A stretch of 64,000 nt of DNA, from the NCBI GenBank assembly GCA_002104905.1, contig MCFE01000212.1:62001-126000 (forward strand). Direction: 5' to 3'. The stretch is from Basidiobolus meristosporus CBS 931.73 (taxonomy: Eukaryota > Basidiobolomycota > Basidiobolomycetes > Basidiobolales > Basidiobolaceae). Shown piece after piece: positions 34,890 to 45,779 of the stretch. Every line of letters begins with the position of its first letter. Within the stretch, counting starts at the first letter, position 1. The position numbers were made by a program, and so were the translations under genes. Below the pieces are notes generated by a model that saw only the letters and a program-made list of their open reading frames with translations, had not been told where the DNA came from and did not search any database.

Positions 34890-35114
34890 ATCGAAAATAC
34901 GGGAAAGCGGGAGATCGTCTACTGCGATGGCGGTGAACAGGGCGTTCATTCTTTCTCTTTCCTCTTTTATATGCTCTGTTAGATGTTGGTAGAATCCCTT
35001 CTTGCTCTCTAGGGGTATGCATACGGATTGGCATTCGAGGAGGTTCTTCAGGCTGAAGGAGCAATCGGAATTGTCAATGCGTACACACGGATGGTGGGGC
35101 AAAGCTGGCCTGGA
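34890..35114 (-). pseudogene. Truncated paralogue of the secreted protein
   Basis: An open frame without ATG resembles the neighbour: PCVRIDNSDCSFSLKNLLEC here against the cysteine block and FEFKNMVRSC there, with similar spacing of cysteines and a following helix (GFYQHLTEHIKEE). No signal peptide is found. The frame begins at the border with AT-rich repeat DNA (stop at 35115), so its 5' part has probably been cut off; an exon further upstream cannot be excluded. Confidence 0.4.
34964..34971 (-). promoter_or_regulatory. TATA box of the secreted-protein gene
   Basis: TATAAAAG on the minus strand, about 90 bp before the ATG at 34873. It lies inside the coding-like upstream fragment. Confidence 0.5.
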
Positions 35115-36389
35115 TCAAAGTGGCGCATGATGGTTCATGGAAAGTGGTCTGATCTACATATATGTACATAAAAAGGGCAATATGCTCCAGAATTTCATGC
35201 ACTTTGCTCTGCTAATAGGCAACTTGTTTGTCCCCTGCATGTTATCAATGTTTGCATTCCGAATTACTCCAAGTCAGATGATCAATATAACTTGGAATGG
35301 TGTCTACTTCTTATCTTTATTGCTGAGTACAATGAAGTGGAATCAGCTCAACATGGGTTGGTCCTGCACCTGTCCCTCTGGCAAGGGTACGTTGGAATCT
35401 AAATCTATTCAAATGACTTCATTATATCAACTTTGGAAGGATCCTGGCAAGCTCAGTTGGACCTCATACTGATTGATATGATTGAGTATATTCACTGGCA
35501 GTATAGCTCCTGAAGATTGAGCAACCAATGGAGGCATATGACATGCATTGGGAGTCTCACAGCTGAAACTGTTGCATTTCCTCTAAGTTATTATTTTGAG
35601 TCATCACCTGAATCTCAACCTATGGACTGTAGTATCCCTATGAGAAATCTCAAACTAGGAATTCATCTGATTTTCAGCCAGCATTCTGCTGGTGTTTTTT
35701 CTTCAAATTTTCAGTTGCAATTTTTGGCAGATGTAGTGAGCAGCTGATGACCACATTTGGGATGAATACCAATTGGCCTGGTCTCCTCCTAGAAAATATG
35801 TCTGCTTGTCTGCCCAAAAGCTAGTACCTGAGATATTGAGAGTTGTCGTTTGTGAGAAACTTGGAGCTCAGCTGATATTATGATGGTATTTTGCTGGATG
35901 TTTCTCAATTTCTTCACTTAGGGAGTACCTCAGCATATTCTGATACCTACATTGTTCTTGATATGGCTCAGCTCCTGAAAATATGATTACTTCTGCATCA
36001 GCCAAAATTCTTCTGACTCCTAACAAATGTTTCAGAGGCCCTTTGAGCACATTTCTTCTACTAATCTACCTAAAATCCTGTACAAGTACTCTGTAGTTTT
36101 TTCTTGAAGTGGGCACCTTCCCAACAGAGACATCAAATTTTAATTGTGCCTATCATTTTGCAAGTGATTCTCACTTTTTAGGGTATAATATCACTGGGAG
36201 TAGCAATCCAGTTGCTGCCAAAGCTTGTGTGCCATAATCTCTGATGTTGAGGGTTGTAAATGTTGCAATATTCAAAGGAGTGTTGGGAGTGATGTGGAGA
36301 ACTAAAGGACCTGAATGTTATTCACTTAGAGGCTTATTGATCAGAAGTATAGTATTTATACTTCTAATAAAGTAAGACAAACAAGTAAG
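35115..36389. other. AT-rich, CpG-poor DNA, nothing identified
   Basis: Base composition switches sharply at about 35.1 kb from the gene island to repeat-like DNA. No gene or known repeat recognised. Confidence 0.4.
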
Positions 36390-36394
36390 TAGAG

Positions 36395-36744
36395 TGCTGT
36401 AAGAGTATTGGAGATATTACAGGTGATTTGGAGACCAAGTAGATTATGTAGTTTTCATTCAATGATTTATTGAATGTAAAAGTAATATTTATACTTATAC
36501 ATAGTCTTCGCATGACATATATGCGCAATAGGTCTGGGAAGGTCCCAGGAACATGTGTGCAAAGTCTTATAGCTGTTTGAACACATTTGAGAATTCTCAT
36601 GCTTTGGGAATCTGTTGTTTTGATGAGTATATTATGAGTAAATCCTAACAAGCAGCTTGGTCAGTATTCACTACAATTTGTAAGTAATAATCTAAGTGGC
36701 TAAGTTAGGTGAGTATTTATGTGGAATTACAGATTCTTACAGCA
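36395..36744 (-). mobile_element. Solo copia LTR with perfect target duplication
   Basis: 350 bp, reverse orientation, same family as 11621-11967. Flanked by TAGAG on both sides (36390-36394 and 36745-36749). Confidence 0.88.
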
Positions 36745-36754
36745 TAGAGTTTGC

Positions 36755-36964
36755 TGAAGAAGGTCCCACAATGATGTGTGCAAAGTTTGGGGTCTTTTGG
36801 ACAACTTTGAGAGAGGTCATGATCTTGGTATCTGCTAATTTGGTAAAAATATTCCAAGTAAATCCCAACAAGAAATTTGGTCAGGACAGGATGCTAACCA
36901 CAGAGCAAGATCTGTGTGAATGAGTTAGCATGAATATTTAGGTGACAACTTAATAATACAACAG
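36755..36964 (-). repeat. Copia LTR fragment
   Basis: A second partial LTR of the same family directly after the solo LTR (shared words such as GTGTGCAAAGTTTGGGG), more diverged. Confidence 0.65.
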
Positions 36965-38224
36965 TGACCATAAGGAAACCTGGATATTCATTGATATTTT
37001 GCTAATATTACTCACTTATAGGACTTGAAATTGCTGTCTCTATGCAAATATGAAGTGACAACCAAATATTACTGGCTTGGTACTTGCAGGCATCCACCAC
37101 TACTTAAATTACTGCATCAAGTATCAAAGCTTCTATCCATCATGTGCTAAACCTGCATCATATTCTTGAGCACAAGCCATGTATTACATTTACTGTTAGT
37201 GTCTTATTCTTGGAAGCTAGTTCTTTGACGCTGCTTGCTTACAGATGTATTGTCTATTAAGCTTACTACTGGATATTTGGCAGTGTTGGGTGCTTCAGCA
37301 AAGTTAATTTTGATTTGCAAATGTTGTAAGATTCCAGGATGAACCAGAGAGATCTGGGGAATTTGAACAGTCATGAGTTTTTTGACTTGCTGTTTTTTGA
37401 GTTCAGATAAACCAATGATTTGTCTGGCAATAAACAGTTGAACTAAAAAGAGCAATGCTCAAAGGAAGGTCCCAGAAAGTGGTGTGCCAGCTCAAGTGCA
37501 TTTTCAAGAGCTCAAAGATATTGACAATTTCTATACCTTCACTGATTATCAGAGTTAGTAATTATCTTACAAACCTAATACCAGGTACAAACTCCATTGT
37601 CAGGCAATAAACCAAGTTCATTGTTTTGCTATGTGGAAGATTAAGGGTGAATCACATTATTGCAGTCACAAATCAGCTCCCAAGTATACAAGCTCACTTC
37701 AATTAGATTCTTTGATATGTTTAGCCCAAATGATCAGCTATGAGGTAGTTTTGTGCCAACAAGAATTGATCTGTAACAAACTCTAGATTGATTTTTTGGT
37801 CAGAGCATGTTCAGATGCATGTCAATGATTGAATCTGCACAAACACTGCACATAGCTTTATGGCCATAGGAGTAAAGGGCTTGGCTACAGGCCATCAGAT
37901 TCTTTCTTTGCTACTCAGGATATAACTGTCATGTGATGATCATAGTGCAAGTGCTGTATATTATATGTATATATATCAGTTGTCATGCCTTATATTGATG
38001 ATATTAGTATTCTGTTCAGACTATATCATTTGTATATACTATATGTAATATAGAGATCTCTGATATTGAGATTGCTGGAATGATGTAATAAGTAAACTCT
38101 TTGCAATTTAACAGTCTTAGCTTCTCTGTTAGCAATACTGAATTTCCAGTAGCTGTGTACTTTGTGATGAGAACAGTGTGCCAATAGTTTTGCACAAATT
38201 CAAACCTAATCCTAGAGTGGTTAG
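36965..38224. other. AT-rich DNA, nothing identified
   Basis: No supportable gene, RNA or repeat. Confidence 0.4.
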
Positions 38225-38532
38225 GAGAACAAGTAGACAATGTGGCTTTGACTTAATAGTTGATTGAATGTACAAGAAGTACTCCTACATTTACATGGTT
38301 TTGACAATGCAAACATGTAGAATATGTTTAGGAAGGTCCCAAGTACATGTGTGAATGTTTAGGGCTCTCTGGTCAACTTTGATAATTCCAGTGTTCTGGG
38401 TACCTGATGTTCTTGGTGAAAATATTTTAAGTCCTTTAAGGAATTTGGTCAGTGCTCACCATGACTTGAAGGTAATGATCTAAGTGACTATGATATGTGA
38501 ATATTTAGGTGGAATTTCAAATTTTGACAACA
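38225..38532 (-). repeat. Copia LTR, truncated
   Basis: Reverse-oriented LTR lacking its first bases; it ends in GACAACA, the reverse complement of the TGTTGT start of the LTR. Confidence 0.7.
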
Positions 38533-38549
38533 GCCAAACACCAAAATCC

Positions 38550-38725
38550 TAAACATAGGCCCTTGGGACCTTTTGAATATACTTTGCATAGTTTTCTTGT
38601 TGGCACCATGCAAATATATACACACTACTTCTACCATATAATAATCATTCAGCAAGTACTGCAAAATCTACTTGTTCTGTTTATCACTTTAAATATCTCT
38701 GGAGCTCTTATGACACCATCTCCAC
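38550..38725 (+). repeat. Copia LTR fragment, opposite orientation
   Basis: Matches the last half of the LTR (ATCTACTTGTTCTGTTTATC compares with 11920-11940), on the plus strand. Confidence 0.5.
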
Positions 38726-40350
38726 AGGATTTGGAACTTTACAATAACAACCTACCACAACTGTTATGAGGCTGAGCGCATTTAGATGGCCTCCCAATGA
38801 TCAGCTTGTAGCTGTATGGTGACCATGTGGTGCTAGGCTGCTTTTACTGGGATTCTGCAAGTCTCTGGTCATAACCAGCATTAGAGTGATGCTTGCAATG
38901 TTGTTATACTCCCCCTTTCAGACAATCTAGCACTTGAAATGCCACTTATAGTCTGCTGTATTAGATAGTATCCTACAAAGAGTGATTGAGAAAAGCCTGC
39001 AAAGTACCATCAGAATATCAGGTGAATTCTTAGATTCACAGTACCAACAACTCTTAATATCTTGTGCGTTGGTTGTGGGGCAGACCAGCAGATAAACTTT
39101 CAAGGAGGAGACTATGACAAGTGGTATTCATACCAAATTTGGTAATGAACTGCTCACTACTGCTATCAAAGATTACAACTGAAAACTTGAAGGAAAAACA
39201 TAGGGTCAATACAAGCAAAATACTATTGGAACACCAGCACAATGATGGCTAAAATTCAGATGAATTTCAAGTCTGAGGTTTTTCATAGTAGAATTTTGCT
39301 GGCATTTAGCTGGTAATCTCCCTTGGTATTCCTGATTGTAAGTCTAAATGAAAGTAACACTTTTTTCCAGTTGATAGTGCCAAAGAGCACTATCCAGTGT
39401 ATAGAGGCAGATCTATACAGCACTTTGTGGAATATTATGACATGGTAAAAAACTGAAAAAACCAATACTCCATGCTTCAATCCTAGCATATTCAAAATAT
39501 TAACAAAAATATTAAGCTATGCTTCAATGCAAAGGTTAGGTGCCATACCATCCCAGTTGGACAACCAAGACAATGAATAAGTTATATACCTTGCAAGCTG
39601 CTTTACACAAAAATTAAGAAAAACAACCTGAGTCTCATCTAAAAAAGCTTACACTAGTGCAGGTGGTGGAGCATATTTGGTAATACTTGTCAGGATGGAG
39701 ATTTCAAATACATACCAACCATAGGGCCCCACTATACATGTTTAGTCTGCTAAAGCCAATTGTCAGAATAGCTCACTGTGAAAATATACTGATGGAGAAA
39801 AATTTCATAACTTACCATTTTAGAGGAAAGAGAACCCCAGCTGATTGCTTGCCAAGCTTATTTCATGAGGTCAAAGTAATTGCAACAAAAATATGCACTA
39901 TGTTAAAGGAAAAAAGTAAAAAAAGCAACATCCAAGGACCATTATAATCTTATCACTATATGACCCTACTCCTTTTATGAGCAGAAAAGTTGGTAAAAAC
40001 TACACAATGAGAATCAGAAGTAATATCCAAAGACTTGGTGAAAAATTCTAGGAGGTGTTGCCAGAAGGGTAGAAAAAGAAGTGGTGCAAGAAACCCATCA
40101 TCAACATCACTGGGCTGCATATACCTGGCATCTAGTAAGGCAAAAATACACTGTACCACCCCTATACAGAAGAGTATAAGAAATTGCTCAGGAATACACA
40201 CTACATATAAGATATCAGAATAATCTACATACAACTCACCTGGATCAAGATCATAATGCATGCAACTGGCCATTAAAAGTCCTAGGAATTCACTTCATGG
40301 AACCAATCAAACAAACAAACCACAGAAGCAATATATACTAGTATTTTTGG
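38726..40350. other. Decayed repeat DNA
   Basis: No gene recognised. Short open frames on both strands near 39687-40273 look protein-like in parts but match no family I know. Confidence 0.4.
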
Positions 40351-40354
40351 ACCA

Positions 40355-40790
40355 CACTACCAATGCAGAAGTTAACATTGAGTAAATTTTTGTGTGTTGG
40401 TGTAGTTTGAGTGACTCTAGATGAGGTTATTTTGTGATCACAAGAGCAAATCAGCAACAAACTATGTGTATTTCTTATTGCTAGCACTGGCTTAGATGTA
40501 AGTCCAATTGTTAATGAACACACTAATAACAAAATAAGCATAAGCATTACCTTAACATATAATGTAATGTACTATTGGTAATTTAGCAGGACAGAAGAGA
40601 GTACAGGCAGTGGCACATCACATGTGACTCTATTATTTAGGTTTGGTGAACTTTGTGTGACTGCTGCAAATATATCTTCAAAACATAATGTAACATAGAG
40701 CTCAAGAGCTATATTTGGTCAGATGAAATTTAATGATGTATTTCTATGTCCATCTATGGATGCATATATTTTCCTTGGTTTGTTACAATA
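40355..40790 (+). repeat. Decayed, permuted copy of the tRNA-Glu(CTC) unit
   Basis: 40355-40522 matches 53905-54058 (tail of the unit, from the last bases of the tRNA onward). 40523-40790 matches 53588-53840 (the head, upstream of the tRNA). The order tail-head is what one finds across the joint of two tandem units. CpG sites of the younger unit read TpG or CpA here. No complete tRNA remains. Confidence 0.65.
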
Positions 40791-40969
40791 CTCACCACTA
40801 AGGGCTTTACACTCAAGTGCAAATTACGATCTAGACTCAGCTAAGCAATATAGTATTTATTAGCCAGCTCAAGGTACTGTCAGTACAGCTCTTGCCTAGA
40901 TCCCAGAACATCCTTATTGACCCTTGAGAACTCCTAATACCTTCCAAGACTTGAAAATAGCAAAACAGA

Positions 40970-42320
40970 CATGTCTCACCCCAAATTTGAGTTGGTCAAA
41001 GATATGGAAGCATACATTGATCAGATGGAGGAGTAATTATTACAACTATCTATATCTAGCACAGAGCCAGTGAACAGACCAGTTGTAGGAATGCATTGAA
41101 ACTAGCAAAACCAAATACTTTTGATGGAACCAAGAAGGCAATGATATTTGTATCTTGGATCTTTGAGATGGAACAATATCTTGCTTTTCAAACAAACCTG
41201 TAGTATTGAAAATCCAGTATGCAACCTCCTTTCTGTGAAAAGAATCAGCACTGTGGTGGAAACCCCATAACCAAGGAATTGGTTGTAGAATACACCCAAT
41301 TATTGTCATCTGGGACATATTCACCATGGGCTTACAAAAACAACTTATACCCTTCCACTTTGTACAGAATGCCTGTGATAAGTTGCACATACTAAAGCAC
41401 ACAAAATCCACAACAGAGAACTACCAACAATTGAATCTGACAATGCTTAAGATTCCGGAAATGCCAGGTACTAAACAGAAAGAATACTACCTCCAAGGAC
41501 TCTGGCCTCAAATGTGACAAGCAGTAAAATATCAGGACCCAAAACTCTCATCATTGCCATGACAATAGCAGAACAATATGACTCAATCTACTTTGAGCAC
41601 TGCAATTACACTCCATGCCAGAAACCTTATACCCACCTCACCAAAAATATTAATAACCTCAGTAACTCATATGTAACTTTCAGAGTATCCAGTGTGGCCC
41701 CTATGAACCTTGATGTATCAACTTTGCAGTGTTGAAGCAATATTTCAAAAGAAGAATGCCCTCACAAAGGACTGTGATTTTATTGCAAAGAACATAGACA
41801 TCTGATAGACAACTGTCAAAAGCACCTGCCAAACTAAAACCTGTTACCACAAATACAAATACTAAGACACAAACTACACACCCACTAACAATAGCAGACA
41901 ATACCAGCCCATCTCTGACACCCAAATTGATGACATTAGATGAATTTATCTGCAGAAGCCTTGTGAGAGTATTGCTAGATAGTGGCACTGTAGATATATG
42001 CATAGCTGATGAATTGGTCACAAAATTCAACATTGAAAAGTACAGTACAAACCATTGAAAAATCAAAACAGCCAAAACTCTGTAACAACTGAACCACCAA
42101 ACTGTCCCTCAAAAGCTATCATTGGATAGTCTTGTATCTGAGATATTGCCAACAACCATCCCACAGGCTAAGCTTGATATCAACCTGGGACAAAGTTGGC
42201 ACTTAAAGTACAATGCAGAAATTGATTGGTGTAGCCAGGAAGTCATGATCTACTAAGACAACCAACCCATCACATTAAGACCATTAACAACCCTGTTGTC
42301 CCTGTTGGTAAACCCCAGAT
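40970..42320 (+). pseudogene. Ty3/gypsy gag-protease relic
   Basis: Broken frames follow the gag and protease of the intact element at 57524: start MSHPKFELVKDMEAYIDQME near 40975, a gag core to about 41600, a knuckle remnant (FYCKEHRH...C near 41780), the protease block LLDSGTVDICIADELV near 41970, and INLGQSWHLKYN near 42180. Reverse transcriptase and LTRs are absent. Confidence 0.7.
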
Positions 42321-42339
42321 ACCAACTATTAAAGAAGCA

Positions 42340-44000
42340 GATTACAAAGGCATGTGAACAAGCCAGTCCAAAGCCTAGACATGGAGTTGTACATGAACAA
42401 ACACATAGAATGCAAAAAAATGTCACCAAAGGAAGTGATGGAGATTTTCAACAGCACAGATATCTTAAAGGATGTGATGGTGAGCATGCACTATGTGGGG
42501 AGGAGTATACTGGAAATGCCCATAGCTTAGGGCAGGCAAGGCAAATAATATGCTATGCACATTGCCCAAAGTAGGACTACAACAAGACAGATTCCAAATA
42601 CATACCAGCCTACACCTTATATGGTGCTTTGTGTATAGCACACTGGAATATGCTAAATGGGTGGGACCAACAAGAATCTCTTAAGAGGCCAAGATGGACC
42701 AGATTATCTTGCAACCAACATGTATTGCAATGGGAGTGAGCAGATTGGCACCATCACAATTACTCTGAAAAATATGCAACTTGCCATCAATGAGCCTACT
42801 ATTGGCCTGGAGAAGAGCCAAATTCATGAGTAGGTACCCTTACACACTCAGAGACCATTTGAGTCATTGGATAAACAGACATGCTAAAGGGCACATATTG
42901 GTCCACACCACACTGAGTGATCTTGCAAGATCACTAATATGGCAAAGCAAAGGCAGGAAGAAACTGGCAGCCTTAAAATTAAGATGTACAAGAGGCATGG
43001 AGCAAACTACCAATTGGCAAAGTAGCTAGGTTGGATGGGAAAACAATAGAAATACTACAATTTCTGGACTGGGACAAGAAACTCAGTAAGAAATTTGCCA
43101 AAACCATTTCAATACTAGTACAGAAAGCATTGGAATTAGGATATACACCCTCCAATTGTGGACCAGTATAATTTTTACCTCTATACAAGAGAAAAGGGGA
43201 TAAAAAAAAATTTTAAACCACCATCTAATATTACTATTTAACATACTAAGAAAGCTATTTGAAAAAAGAGCTAAACTATGTACAGCAGACCAATCTTGAT
43301 CAATTAGACATTATGCAAGGAGGATTCCAAAAAAGGCAGGGTACACTAGATTGATTAGTAAGCTTCCAGTATAGTTTGCAACATTTCAACATAAACAATG
43401 GAAATACACAAATAATACTACTGGACATTGTGGCAGCATTTGACCCCACAAACAGACAAATGTTATGGAAGATATGCCAAGGAAATGGACTTGCATTGTG
43501 CTGACCAGAGTAATGGCTAGCCTGTACAACCAATGTGATATCTGGATAATAGTAGACGGGAACTTAACTGAAGCAGTAGACAACCAGGTGGGTATACTGC
43601 AGGGATCACTACTGAGCCCCCTGCAATTTGGGAAATTTTGGATGCTTTACTGGAACACCTGAGGTGCTGAGAGGATGGCTTACAAATCCATCACAACCTA
43701 CATATCAATGCTAAACTATATGTGGACAATGTGATATGTATAGTGCAATGGGATAAGGCACAAGACTTCCTACACAAATGTGAATTGCATTCAGCACAGA
43801 ATGTATACAAAAGGAAGCCAGAAAAATGTTTTGTATACAACAGGAAGATATAGGAGGTGAGGGGCTCACAATCAATAATACCCCAATACCAGTGGACAAT
43901 AAGGCAGTGTACTATGGGGCATTCATAGATAAGCAAGGATTGATTGTAAGCAACAGATAAAGCTCAGGGCTACCAAGGCAAATAATATATTACGCATACT
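42340..44000 (+). pseudogene. LINE relic (ORF1 end and reverse transcriptase)
   Basis: 42360-42530 matches ORF1 of the younger LINE near 46850-47010 (ACATGGA...TGCATGAACAAACA). Further on, in changing frames, come reverse transcriptase words: LLDIVAAFDP near 43425, GILQGSLLSPLQF near 43590 and a YVDN remnant near 43720. A non-LTR retrotransposon with heavy decay. Confidence 0.65.
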
Positions 44001-44013
44001 ATACAAAGTAAGA

Positions 44014-45367
44014 TTATGCAAAGGAGGTTTCATGTTGCATATTTTGTGGACAGTTTTGAGTTAGGTGGCCAATTTTTTTGTATCTGTTGCAGATGGGAGG
44101 TGGATTTTTCCATCTGATGGTTATCATTATTTCCATAATGTGGGGGCATTGGGGTATGTTATGTAACATGTCAGTGCTTTGACTGATGTCCAGGATTGCC
44201 CTAGCAGTACCCATGGTGATTAGTGTATTGGGATAAACATGTTTTTTGATAGCACTGTAGTGGTATAGGGGTACTCCTGGGAGAAGCTACACAACTCAAG
44301 GTATATGAGGTGTCTGATGTGTGCATTAACCTCTGGGTTTAAACTGCTGCTGTCTTTGTAAATATGTCACTATGATAAATGCTCCTGCTTCACTAGCTTC
44401 CTAGTTGCTCCAAGTGTCTCCAAAGGCCTCTGTGTGTCTTGTGTACTCCCCTGAAAAGCTCCTTGATGACAAGTCCAGGATGTAACTGTACAAAGTAGGT
44501 GCAGTCATCACCTGCATATCAATAAGGGAGAAGTGTTACTGATAAAAGGGATGATTTACTGAGGAGAGGTTGACTTCCATTAAGTACTTCTCCTGATTGC
44601 CAAGTGACTACTAATGACAAGGTTCTAGAAGATTCCAGGCATCAGTGGAAATCTTGATGACATTGCTGAAAGCTAAAAATACTTTAAGAAGGTCCTAGAA
44701 GGCTCTAAAAGGCACAGCACATCCAACCAATTGGGGATCAGTAGTCTCAAACCTGTGTACCACAGAAATACCATATATGGGATTGTAATGGTAGGGATGG
44801 TAACAGAGAATTAGGCCATGTATCATGGGTACTGACCTAAGTACTTGCCTAATGTAGATACATATACCGATCACAAAACTGAATAACATTTGGGATAACT
44901 AATGTTAATAACTAATCAGGGTAAACATCATATGTGGACAATACTAATAATATGGGCAAAAGAAGAATGGGATAATACAGATAAGATAAAATATGGATAA
45001 ATGCATCATAATTGCTGTATAGATAAGCTTATCTGTGGGAGTATGTTTACCCTACCACAGCATTAATTTCTCCATATGTGTGGAGGAAAGGTCTTAGGTG
45101 CTCAGTTGGTTGAGGTATGGACCAAAGTGAAAGATCTGATAAGTGCAAGATAAGCAGATGTTCATTTGTTTGGAATATTTGTTGGAAAGGAATAATAACA
45201 TTGGTCCATTCAAAAGTGTTGTTAGAAAGATTTTCCATAATATCAGGATCAGAGAAGGCAATAAGGCAACAAAATAGGCTGTGGTTGAGCTTGATTCCAG
45301 TAATTTGGTTTGGGATAGTTGCTGACATCCAATTGATAATCTCATTAGGTGATAAGTGGCTTAGCAA
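44014..45367 (-). pseudogene. LINE ORF1-like relic, minus strand
   Basis: Two open pieces: 45367-45047 with LLILHLSDLSLWSIPQ, typical of the RNA-binding middle of fungal LINE ORF1 proteins, and 44214-44014 with a damaged zinc knuckle (CNRYKKIGHLTQNC). Identification rests on these motifs only. Confidence 0.45.
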
Positions 45368-45539
45368 AGTTGCATCAAGGCTTATGGAGTGTTCAGTGTT
45401 TGCTTATAAGATTGGTTCATAGCTAGCAATATCACTGGTCATTGTGGAACAAGGAAAAGGTGGCTTGTGATAATTGTGTGCAACAATTTGAGATCAGACT
45501 GGATTGGGGGGTAGAGGTGAAGCAATTTGTTCATTTGCT

Positions 45540-45722
45540 GAACTGGTGGTGGACATTTATGTACTCTCATAGAAAGGCCATTGCCCATACCACCAGGTAT
45601 CATCAGACCCAGCCTTCAACTAAACCTATCATCCAAATAGCCAAAAAAACTCTCAGACTGGGAATTGAACTCAGATCTCCTGTGTGACAGGCAGGGATAC
45701 TTACCACTATACTTTCTGAGAG
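45540..45722. repeat. Decayed copy of the tRNA-Asp unit
   Basis: Matches 48844-49009, including flanking DNA (AAAGGCCATTGCCC, CATCCAAATAGCCAAA). Contains the tRNA-Asp relic described next. Confidence 0.75.
45650..45721 (-). pseudogene. tRNA-Asp(GTC) pseudogene, CpG-eroded
   Basis: Same length as the intact gene at 48937-49008. All five CpG sites of that gene are TpG or CpA here, which destroys pairs in the T stem and anticodon stem. The anticodon GTC is still readable. Confidence 0.8.
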
Positions 45723-45779
45723 GGGAATGACTGTTCACTCCTGTGCCTAGTCATTTAACTACATCTTTTATAGGCACTA

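Noticed and set aside
34722-35102. 126-codon frame as an intact gene upstream of the secreted protein
   Set aside because: It lacks ATG, contains the neighbour's TATA box and runs through the neighbour's coding region in another frame. Only its first part, resembling the neighbour, was kept as a truncated paralogue.
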